Shown piece after piece: positions 8,875-16,475 of a stretch of DNA of 64,000 nucleotides. How positions within the stretch are numbered: the stretch's first letter is position 1; each line of letters begins with the position of its first letter. Under the pieces are notes generated by a model that had not been told where the DNA came from, made no database searches, and saw only the letters and a program-made list of their open reading frames with translations. The stretch comes from Bacteroidota bacterium (GTDB lineage: Bacteria > Bacteroidota > Bacteroidia > Chitinophagales > Chitinophagaceae). The position numbers were made by a program, and so were the translations under genes. The DNA lies in the NCBI GenBank assembly GCA_018266775.1, contig JAFDZS010000008.1, positions 310,001-374,000 on the forward strand, given 5' to 3'.

Positions 8875-9039
8875 TTATTTGGTAAATACAGTTGTGAGCA
8901 TTTGTTTAAGGTTCAGGTGTCTTGCTCTACTTTGTTGCAAAAAACCATAAGTCTTTTTATCTTCATAAACTAGTGGTTTTGAAGAGTCATGTACTTTGCG
9001 TTGTTTTGTTTTTTTGTTCATTTTTGGTAGCTTTTTCAT
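8875..9039 (-). CDS. Small basic protein (54 aa)
   Basis: The minus-strand frame from ATG at 9037-9039 encodes a 54-aa, strongly basic peptide (MKKLPKMNKKTKQRKVHDSS at the start, ending LKQMLTTVFTK). It ends 24 bp before the membrane-protein gene and would be the first gene of the mobilization operon. A second ATG at codon 7 (MNKKTKQ) could be the true start. Basic charge and position near a possible transfer origin suggest nucleic-acid binding. No family recognised. Confidence 0.45.
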   Translation of the reverse strand: MKKLPKMNKKTKQRKVHDSSKPLVYEDKKTYGFLQQSRARHLNLKQMLTTVFTK

Positions 9040-9059
9040 ATTCTTGTTTTAAATAGTTA

Positions 9060-9217
9060 ATAAACACAAATACCCGGTACACCTCCGATGTCCGGTAAAA
9101 GCTGACCAAACGAACACTTGCAAATAAATACGCATGTGTTAGGATATTCACAGGCTATGGTAGCTTTTACCGATACGTAGCTTTTAGTCCCTGTGTTGTC
9201 AGCGCAGGGGCTTTTTT
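9060..9217 (+). ncRNA. Possible structured RNA or transfer-origin region
   Basis: CCGGTAAAAGCT (9092-9103) faces AGCTTTTACCG (9162-9172), and the block ends in a rho-independent terminator (9187-9217) pointing right. No open frame fits between. The region sits at the head of the mobilization operon, so a small regulatory RNA, a leader or a second candidate oriT are all possible. Confidence 0.35.
9187..9217 (+). terminator. Rho-independent terminator
   Basis: GTCCCTGTG (9187-9195) pairs with CGCAGGGGC (9203-9211), with two G-U pairs, and is followed by six T at 9212-9217. Confidence 0.65.
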
Positions 9218-9326
9218 ATACTTAAATAAATCCTACGGGATATTCCATTTTTTAATAATTTGTGCAAGTTTAAAGAGACCAGCTTAAGCAGGCAAGGCAT
9301 GCCCTAAATGCCCTAAATTCTTTACT

Positions 9327-12300
9327 ATGGGAATATGGATTATAGTTCCTGATAAAATAATTGAGCTAATTAGGAATAAAGCTGCGAAAAGCTTAGAGTA
9401 CCCTCCAACAGCAGAAGCGATCAAAGAATTGATAGAAGCCTTTATTGATGATGAGTTAAACGAATTAGATGAATCGCTATATTCAAAATATTCTAATACA
9501 TTTAAAAATATTTCCCTCACAACCTTTAAGAGAGCTTTAAACGAACGGAATAGTGAGAGTTCGAAAGATAATGATGATGGGAATGGTGTATTTCAAAAGT
9601 CTGAGAAAGAAATCCCCCCTCTTTTAGAATTACTTTGTTACTATGCCTGTAAAAAATCTTGGGGAGAAACAATTGTCTATTTAAATATTGAAACATCAAA
9701 AATTCGCAGACGATATACAGGAAAAGATAGAGATTCTACAGAAGGAATTGAAAATATCAATCCAACTCCCCCTCTTAATCAAAACCAGCCAATCGTCGTA
9801 AATAATTTCCCTATATCTAATTTTTCAAAAAGTTATGTACAAGTTATAGATGATAATTTTTGGAATGCTTATCTACTTCCTGAAAATAAGAAGGCTATAT
9901 TGGGCAGGTACTATACTCATGCCGATTCAAGTTTGATAAAGGAGGTTATTGCCAACAACGAAGCGGTTCCACCAAATGATTTTATTTTAGTCGCAGATAC
10001 AGATGGCAATGTTGAGCAACGAACTATTACAGAAATCATAAAATCTCCCGTAAGACAAGGAGTATTTCTAATAAAGATTATTTTAGATGGGGGTGTAGGA
10101 AAAACAACGTTTTTATATTGGATAGCCAGACATTTCCACGATTCTTACAATTTTATTTCGATATCCTATTTAGGAAGTCTGGATATTCGAAAAGTAATTC
10201 AGCAAGCAAAAGCAATTAAGAAACAAAATAATCTGCCAATATCATTTTTGATTGACAACGTTTCAGACGCTTCAGTTTCTTCACAATTCGAACGGCTAAT
10301 CAAAGAAATTAAATCCGAACAAGAGTTATTTGATACGTTATTTATTATTGCGGAAAGAGAATCACGGTATCAAAATGAGTTTATTGATTCGGCTGTTGAA
10401 ATGCTTTTTGGTGGCAATATTTTAAGCATTATCAATATAGATATTAATAGAGAGTTGTTGTTTGAAAGGCTTTACACTCACTTACTAAGGAATAACCCAA
10501 ATCTCAAAGAAGAAGTAGTAAAACAACAAGTTAAAGAACAATTCTTAGGTCAAAGAATACAGAGTATTTCAGAAAATATCTTTTATTTGATTAAAGCTCT
10601 GAAATTAAAAAATGTGATTAACTACACTTTTGATTGGGAGGATTGGGGTAGTAATTTATTTGAAAAACCAGAGCTTAAATACCTATATGCAATAGTTGCA
10701 TGTTTTTATCAGTTTGGCATTAAAGTGTCATCAGGGATTTCAACAAAGGTGCTTGGAAATGTATTAGAAATTGATATCGTAAATGCAATCAATCGTTACG
10801 GTGGGAGTAAATCACCAATTCAATTATCGGAAGACGCACGCTTTTTAAGTTTAAAACATGAACACCTTGCCAATTGGTTCTTAGATGATCCGAAAAATAA
10901 AAATATTACGCTCTCATTTTTCAGAATATTTCTTACTGAAATTGATAATGAAACAAATGCCAAGCTCTTGAGGAAAGTGAGAAAAGTATACAAAAGAGAC
11001 GAGTTTAAAAGTTCTATCCTTGCCAATGAATTTGGTCTCCCTGAATATGTAACAATTATAAAGGATTATGTAGAACTCGCTGGAACAAGTCAGCTTGAAA
11101 AAGTAAAGATGTTGATGGAACAGGGTCTAACCAATGTATTACTAGGCGCTGACAAAGATGCCATCATATCTTTTAATGCAGTTTTAAAAATTGACGAGAA
11201 TAATAATCATGCAAAAGATCAGCTGGCTCGTATATATATTAAATCCCCCAATACCTATGTCTTAGCTTTTAACTATTATTATGAAATCTACAAAAATGAT
11301 GGTTCTTATGCATTGAAACACCTGTATGCCCTAATAAAAAAATGCAATGAGGAAGGAGTGCTTCTAAATACCCATGAAAGCCTTAAATTTTCAATTTCGG
11401 AAAAAACAGAATTATTAAACCTTTTCATTGAAACCCGTTTTTTTGATGAAGCAATTCAACTGATTAATACGATTGATAACTCTCAGTATAGTTTTGAAAT
11501 TGCAAAATCAATAAATCTGATAGCTCACTTCCTTCCTTTTAGTAATAACACAATTGAGTTGAAAAGATTGCTTTTCAAAAAGGCTCTGCAAATTAAATCT
11601 AGCCTCGCTGAATTTCAAAGTGACTATAAGTTTGAGATTGATTATGCTGTTTTTCTGTATCGCATCAGAGAATTTTCAAGATGCACAAAATATCTGAAAG
11701 CATTTAAGAACACTCTTGCGATTGAAGGCAAAATACTTGTGGATGAGTTATTCATTGAAAAAATAAGGGTCATAACGAAGTTATTTTTCTCGAATATTCC
11801 GAGCAAAGACAATTTAGGTATCCTCGAAGATTATTTAAGAGAGCAATGCTGGAATGCAGCCGCCTTTATCAATAAGGACATTAAGAATCCGGAGATTATT
11901 ATTAAAGGGATTTTACTTTTACATACAGTTAGATATCATTCAAGAATCGTTTTACCAACGCTATTCAATAACACAACAGTGCAGCTTGGCTATGCTTATA
12001 CCTACCATGCTCAAAAACCAATTAACAATCTTTCAGTTGAGGAGAGGAGGAATATTGCAGAAAACTACTATGACATGGCTCTCAATTTGGGCGCTGATTT
12101 CAGCTATGGAGATTGTTTAGATATGATACGAAATTTACAAAACTGCAAGACAAAAGAGAAGTCCTTCAAATCAATTAGCCTTATAAATCTCTTTTTCCGG
12201 AATCCTGCAAATAGAAGGTGCCCTGGCTTTTATAGAATGCGTGGAAATGCAAATGCTTTTTTGGGCAATTATTCTAGGGCAATAGAAGATTACAAAATAG

Positions 12301-12536
12301 CTGAAAAACTAATCCCTGGATTTGATTTTAGTGAAAGAGAGCATTTTATTAATGATCAGGCTTTTCTTTATAACAATCTTGCATCTGTAATATGCGATAT
12401 GTATGAAAGTCAAGTATCGTTAAAAGATTATGATTTAAAGGTAGCCCATAAATATATTTCAAAATCATTGAAATTAAAACCAGACTTTTCTTATGCAAAA
12501 CTAACACTTGAAAGAGTAAGGCGATTGATGGAATAA
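9327..12536 (+). CDS. STAND-type P-loop NTPase with TPR-like repeats
   Basis: This 1069-aa protein has three parts. Residues 1-170 form a helical N-terminal region with a conserved-looking LLELLCYYACKKSWGE block, perhaps the effector or adaptor. An NTPase core starts near 250 with LDGGVGKTTFLYW, Walker B SFLIDN near 304-309 and FIIAERESR as a sensor-like arginine. The first position of the P-loop is Leu where Gly or Ala is usual. From about 590 to the end the protein is helical with TPR-like units (DAIISFNAVLKIDENNNHAK and GNYSRAIEDYKIAEKLIPGF). This plan matches STAND NTPases, many of which sense phage. The direct repeat ATGCCCTAA twice at 9299-9316 may be a control site. Effector unidentified. 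Confidence 0.7.
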   Translation: MGIWIIVPDKIIELIRNKAAKSLEYPPTAEAIKELIEAFIDDELNELDESLYSKYSNTFKNISLTTFKRALNERNSESSKDNDDGNGVFQKSEKEIPPLLELLCYYACKKSWGETIVYLNIETSKIRRRYTGKDRDSTEGIENINPTPPLNQNQPIVVNNFPISNFSKSYVQVIDDNFWNAYLLPENKKAILGRYYTHADSSLIKEVIANNEAVPPNDFILVADTDGNVEQRTITEIIKSPVRQGVFLIKIILDGGVGKTTFLYWIARHFHDSYNFISISYLGSLDIRKVIQQAKAIKKQNNLPISFLIDNVSDASVSSQFERLIKEIKSEQELFDTLFIIAERESRYQNEFIDSAVEMLFGGNILSIINIDINRELLFERLYTHLLRNNPNLKEEVVKQQVKEQFLGQRIQSISENIFYLIKALKLKNVINYTFDWEDWGSNLFEKPELKYLYAIVACFYQFGIKVSSGISTKVLGNVLEIDIVNAINRYGGSKSPIQLSEDARFLSLKHEHLANWFLDDPKNKNITLSFFRIFLTEIDNETNAKLLRKVRKVYKRDEFKSSILANEFGLPEYVTIIKDYVELAGTSQLEKVKMLMEQGLTNVLLGADKDAIISFNAVLKIDENNNHAKDQLARIYIKSPNTYVLAFNYYYEIYKNDGSYALKHLYALIKKCNEEGVLLNTHESLKFSISEKTELLNLFIETRFFDEAIQLINTIDNSQYSFEIAKSINLIAHFLPFSNNTIELKRLLFKKALQIKSSLAEFQSDYKFEIDYAVFLYRIREFSRCTKYLKAFKNTLAIEGKILVDELFIEKIRVITKLFFSNIPSKDNLGILEDYLREQCWNAAAFINKDIKNPEIIIKGILLLHTVRYHSRIVLPTLFNNTTVQLGYAYTYHAQKPINNLSVEERRNIAENYYDMALNLGADFSYGDCLDMIRNLQNCKTKEKSFKSISLINLFFRNPANRRCPGFYRMRGNANAFLGNYSRAIEDYKIAEKLIPGFDFSEREHFINDQAFLYNNLASVICDMYESQVSLKDYDLKVAHKYISKSLKLKPDFSYAKLTLERVRRLME

Positions 12537-12570
12537 TTTAGTTTTTTTACTTCATAGAGGTATCATTACC

Positions 12571-12602
12571 AAGCTGCCGAACCCTCTCAAGTTCGGCAGC
12601 TT
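12571..12602. terminator. Bidirectional-looking terminator hairpin
   Basis: AAGCTGCCGAAC (12571-12582) and GTTCGGCAGCTT (12591-12602) form a perfect 12-bp stem with an 8-nt loop. It lies between the convergent STAND gene and the small gene at 12624. Confidence 0.7.
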
Positions 12603-12623
12603 TCCAGACTCTGCAGCATCAGC

Positions 12624-12800
12624 TTAGAATGGAAGGTCTGTTGACGCTTCCTGTTGTTGTTCTGGTGCTGGCGTTGCTGATTTCACCTGCTGGTGAATCT
12701 TAATTGAACTCTCCAGTGCTTTGGAGCGGTTACATTTCTTCCTGAACTGAATGCGCCAGGAAAGTTTCATAACATGGTGTAATTTAATCGTGTGTTCCAT
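12624..12800 (-). CDS. Small protein of Bacteroidota elements (58 aa)
   Basis: I chose the ATG at 12798-12800 (MEHTIKLHHVMKLSWRIQF) rather than an upstream one, because the protein-like pattern begins there. The first 35 residues follow a plan seen in small Bacteroidota element and phage proteins: a histidine/leucine start, a Trp-containing helix, basic residues, then SKALESS. The tail is low-complexity Pro/Glu/Gln and ends DLPF. It is probably a DNA- or RNA-binding accessory protein, but no function can be assigned. The 279 bp from 12801 to 13079 hold no recognised feature. Confidence 0.45.
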   Translation of the reverse strand: MEHTIKLHHVMKLSWRIQFRKKCNRSKALESSIKIHQQVKSATPAPEQQQEASTDLPF

Positions 12801-13079
12801 ACCGTAATGTGTTTTAAAATGAAGTCGGCAGAAAATGGGATTTCCAACCAGCATAGGCAACCCACTATGGAAGCGTGGTGAGGAAGGCAAGGTTTGAAGT
12901 AAAAAATACTACCGGACTAAAATTCTGAAAAGCTAAAACTGAGGTGGAGATTTTTTGCGTGCAACCGGTACGGCAAGTGTAATGAAATGGAACGCAGACC
13001 TTGACTGAGGACTGTGTTTAAGCACATAGCTTTGCTGGATGCTGGTGGAAGTACTTATTCGATTGTAAATGGAAATTTA

Positions 13080-15023
13080 CTAAAATTGAATATTTACAGC
13101 CTCGAAACGCTTAATAAAATGCGTTAAGTTATCATAGTCTATTGTATGACCACACTCAAAAGATAAGTAGGTTATTTTATTGTTTGATTTAACACCGTTA
13201 AAGAAAAAGAATCTTTCTTTCTTGCATTCAGTACAATACATATGTGAAAGAAAAGGGTATAAATTAACAATTGTGTTACTTTCGGTGTTGTGAAAATAGA
13301 CATACCTAATTAGCTGTTCTCTTTGCCCTTCCGATAATCTTTTTTGTATCTCTAAATCATTATCCAATATATCAAGCCCATTAAATAACCGAATTTTATA
13401 AATGTCGCCATCGCCAAATTCATTAAAATCAGAAGACAAAATTAAAAATGAATTGCATTTAGCTAAAAACATAAACCTATTTAAAAACGAAAACAAAAAT
13501 GGTATTTGTTTTTCTATTTCCATTTTATATTCATATAACGAACGAATAGCGCCATGCCCTGACCAAGTATTTCTCAAAGAAACTATTTCAGAAAAGGTTT
13601 GGTTCAAGTTCATTCTTGGGGCTTCGTTATCAATAAAATTTGGCTGTCTTTTGATTAATTCATCTTTAGTCCACGGATAAATTGTATTTTCAATTTTACC
13701 TGAATTATTCAGTATTATGTCAATAACAGAAACAAAATCGCCCAACGATGGTTTTCTAAATTTACCTTCAATGGCATTTTTTAGGGCTGGTAATTTTTCA
13801 TTTGAAGCAATTACACTAGACAATGAAACTACTGCTGCATACTTTAATATTACTTCATTTAACTGAAGTAGATATTGAAATCTGCGATGATTATCAATTT
13901 CATGCATAAACGAAAAATAGGCTTGACTTATTGGGTAAGGAAATAGGTTTTTAAGATATCCTTCCATCTCAATTTTCTTTCTTTTTTTCTCTTCAAGCTC
14001 TTTTTGATATAAAAAATCATCGTACTCCTTTTTCTTGGATGAAACAAAACTTTTAAATTTATCTAAACATTCAATCATTAATGGAATAGGCCAAATTAAA
14101 TCCAAAGTTCCTTCTGTTGTAGGTTTTACTTTGCCATTATCAATTAAAGAAAGCAGTGACACAAATGTCGAATGAAGTCTATCGAGAGAACAAAGACCAA
14201 ATTCAGCAAAAAATATATAAGCTCTAAAACAATAAACGCTTGTAAACCATTCTTGAGTTAATTCATATCCTTCCTGAGTTATTACAATCTCTCTTTCTAG
14301 TTCCCATAAATTCCTAGTCGAATGTTTTGCCAAAAATTCAAAACTATCTTTATACAATTTAGGATCTTCGCCTTGACTAAAAAGAGATATTAATGCTATT
14401 GATGAGCTAACCAAAGTAGAATTATTATCTCCGCCACTACCCCAACCACCGTCTTGATTTTTTGAATTCAAAATCCAATTGTGAGCTTCGTTTATTGCAT
14501 TTAAAATTTTATTTTTTTCTTCTATCTGAAACCATTCCTCATGAGAAGTCAAAATCTGCGTCAAACAGTTTACTGCTATACCTGTTGAATAAATCCTGTC
14601 GGGCTCAAATGTAGTTAGCCCCCAACCTCCTTTGTCAATACCACCTGTATTTAGTCTAGCTTTTAAAATAAACTCAACACCTTTAAGAATTGAATCTTTA
14701 GAATTGAAGTGATTAAGCGCAAGGCAAGCCCAAGCAGTAATATCAATTATAGATTTTCCTTTTGTTCGAAAGCCCCATCCACCATCATTATTTTGATTTA
14801 CAGTCAAATAATTAACTGATTTCAATATCCAATCTTTATCACAAAGCTTATGGTTCGATTTCAAAAGTATATGAAGAATCTCACACGTAGTCCAAATTCC
14901 ACTAGATTGATCAAATAAATGATACCCTTTAAAACCTCCATCTTCTATTTGGTGATTTTTTAAACATATGGTTAAATTATCAATATTAGCGTTAATAGTT
15001 TCGAGCAATTTGTGACTATTCAT
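13080..15023 (-). CDS. Prenyltransferase-repeat protein with HEPN-like motif
   Basis: This 647-aa protein has an N-terminal half of alpha-toroid repeats of the prenyltransferase/squalene-cyclase type, with QW-like motifs NNDGGWGF, KGGWGLTTFE and NQDGGWGSGG. No DxDD or DDxxD catalytic motif is visible, so terpene cyclase activity is unlikely. A Lys/Glu-rich linker near 335-355 leads to a helical domain with LRNTWSGHG at about 482-490. That is an Rx5H arrangement with Asn after Arg, as in HEPN ribonucleases. Near 596-625 a CTECKKER and ECGH pair could bind zinc. I infer a sensor (toroid) plus RNase effector, probably in defence. The HEPN reading rests on the motif and its surroundings only. Confidence 0.6.
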   Translation of the reverse strand: MNSHKLLETINANIDNLTICLKNHQIEDGGFKGYHLFDQSSGIWTTCEILHILLKSNHKLCDKDWILKSVNYLTVNQNNDGGWGFRTKGKSIIDITAWACLALNHFNSKDSILKGVEFILKARLNTGGIDKGGWGLTTFEPDRIYSTGIAVNCLTQILTSHEEWFQIEEKNKILNAINEAHNWILNSKNQDGGWGSGGDNNSTLVSSSIALISLFSQGEDPKLYKDSFEFLAKHSTRNLWELEREIVITQEGYELTQEWFTSVYCFRAYIFFAEFGLCSLDRLHSTFVSLLSLIDNGKVKPTTEGTLDLIWPIPLMIECLDKFKSFVSSKKKEYDDFLYQKELEEKKRKKIEMEGYLKNLFPYPISQAYFSFMHEIDNHRRFQYLLQLNEVILKYAAVVSLSSVIASNEKLPALKNAIEGKFRKPSLGDFVSVIDIILNNSGKIENTIYPWTKDELIKRQPNFIDNEAPRMNLNQTFSEIVSLRNTWSGHGAIRSLYEYKMEIEKQIPFLFSFLNRFMFLAKCNSFLILSSDFNEFGDGDIYKIRLFNGLDILDNDLEIQKRLSEGQREQLIRYVYFHNTESNTIVNLYPFLSHMYCTECKKERFFFFNGVKSNNKITYLSFECGHTIDYDNLTHFIKRFEAVNIQF

Positions 15024-15037
15024 AATTATTGAATTAT

Positions 15038-15274
15038 ATGAGAATTGAAAATATTTTTGGCTGGTCAGGCGCTATAGCCTTATTAATTTGTTACTTATTA
15101 TCTTCAATGGGGGCATGGTCTAGTTCATCTTCGAAATATAAATCTCTAAACTTATTAGGTTCTATTTTTCTGTTGTTAAATGCAGTTTTATTAAAAATCT
15201 ACCCTTTTGTATTTGTAAATTTTCTTTGGGCTATTGTTTCTTTTTCATCTTTTTTTAAAAAGCAAAAGGATTAA
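15038..15274 (+). CDS. Small membrane protein, CBU_0592-like
   Basis: This 78-aa protein from the ATG at 15038 has three hydrophobic helices: GWSGAIALLICYLLSSMG, LNLLGSIFLLLNAVLL and PFVFVNFLWAIVSFSSFF. A TTG nine bases upstream is an alternative start. The pattern, including the helix-2 LNLLG and the helix-3 NxxWAI, matches the small CBU_0592-type membrane family, whose function is not established. Its start is only 14 bp from the start of the divergent prenyltransferase-repeat gene, so the two share a control region and may work together. Confidence 0.6.
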   Translation: MRIENIFGWSGAIALLICYLLSSMGAWSSSSSKYKSLNLLGSIFLLLNAVLLKIYPFVFVNFLWAIVSFSSFFKKQKD

Positions 15275-16046
15275 TTTAAAATTATATTTTATTTGTGAGA
15301 GTTTTAGAATTTTCTCGATAATTAGGAGCAGTAAAGGAGCCTTCAGCCAAAAGAAGCGAAAGCTGTGTTGAAAGCTTTCAACACTGAAGCATAGAGCGAG
15401 CCGTTATAAGCCACGGGAAGAGGTACGATTGGACGTGGCTGCGAGTGCCATTTGATGGGGTGGACAGGAGAATGACTGAAAGGAATGTGGACACACAGTG
15501 CAGGGACTGTCATCCTGCATACCGCAAGGTATACGCCAGGGATTGTGCCGACAGCCCCAAACGCAGCAAATGGCCAGCAGGCTCGCCAAATCATAGGGAG
15601 CGGGTGCATGAAAAGATACTGACAGGAATGTGCCGGTACCGGAGCATGGTGAAATAAGTGGGCATAGCTGTATCAAACAGGTGAAATGCCAGGGATTAGC
15701 ATTGTGTGTTGATTGCAGTTCCCTGTTGTAATACAAATGCGTTGGCACGAATGGAACCAAGCGAAGATGTGTGATGCCTAAGTGAATGACTGTTTCTTTT
15801 CAGGCACAGGAGCTACCCTTGCAGAAATATACTGAGTTGCAAAGAATATGACAAACTTGTACAAACAGTCTGAAAGACAAAAGGGGTCTTGTGATTCCTT
15901 CCAAGTATATGAAGGGATTATCACAAGTCCTCTTTTAGTTTGGCGGAGACTTTGCCGAAGTATGTTGGAGCAAGTCCTTTTTACCGAACATTTCAACTTA
16001 TGCAAGACAAAAAATGTCGCCAATACTATTGATTCACTACCTCTTT
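15275..16046. other. Gene-free stretch rich in inverted repeats
   Basis: No convincing gene is seen in about 770 bp. A perfect 20-bp palindrome, GTGTTGAAAGCTTTCAACAC, lies at 15365-15384. From about 15887 to 15948 a long imperfect hairpin has arms sharing CTTGTGAT. A GGCGGAGACTTTGCC hairpin follows at about 15954-15968. Positions 15340-15660 are GC-richer than their surroundings and contain an open frame (15445-15657) with CRDC, which I do not accept as a gene. The pattern suggests a decayed mobile element or a structured RNA. Confidence 0.4.
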
Positions 16047-16379
16047 TTATTTATCAAATTTACCCTCTTCGATTAGTTTCGTAAGATAAAATATCTTTTT
16101 TTCCAAAAAATGATTGGGAGTTAACTCATCTTTTGACCACTTTTCAATTATTAAACTATCTGACTTGCAATAGTATTTATGAAATTCACTTTCAAAATTA
16201 AACCTATCTACTTTAACTCTGAATTTTGTAGAATCAGTTATATAACATGCCCCCATACCAGACCATTCTGTATAAATTTCTACATAAAGTTTTCCGTCGC
16301 ATATTCTGTCTGTCCGATCATGTTTCTTTGCACATCCAAATAACAACAGATTGGCTACAACAATTACCAATATTTTCAT
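16047..16379 (-). CDS. Lipoprotein, candidate immunity to Rhs toxin
   Basis: This 110-aa protein starts MKILVIVVANLLLFGCAKKH, with lipobox FGCA, so it is a probable lipoprotein. The mature part is small, charged and beta-rich (CDGKLYVEIYTEWSGMGACY). It follows the long Rhs gene on the same strand with a 96-bp gap, the usual place for an immunity gene paired with a polymorphic toxin tip. Being surface- or periplasm-anchored would suit an extracellular toxin. The role is inferred from position alone. Confidence 0.55.
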   Translation of the reverse strand: MKILVIVVANLLLFGCAKKHDRTDRICDGKLYVEIYTEWSGMGACYITDSTKFRVKVDRFNFESEFHKYYCKSDSLIIEKWSKDELTPNHFLEKKIFYLTKLIEEGKFDK

Positions 16380-16475
16380 ATTACGTATTTTAAATTAATT
16401 TTTTTTAATTACATTAATCAGAGAACATTAAAGTTTTGGAATCAAAATATACTCAGAATGAACAAATCTATCAGA

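Noticed and set aside
15445..15657. Open frame with CRDC and Arg-rich product
   Set aside because: It lies in a palindrome-rich tract with competing frames on both strands, no complete domain and no clear start. I treat it as non-coding.
15340..16000. Group II intron or retron RNA
   Set aside because: There is structure, but no domain V match and no reverse transcriptase within reach.
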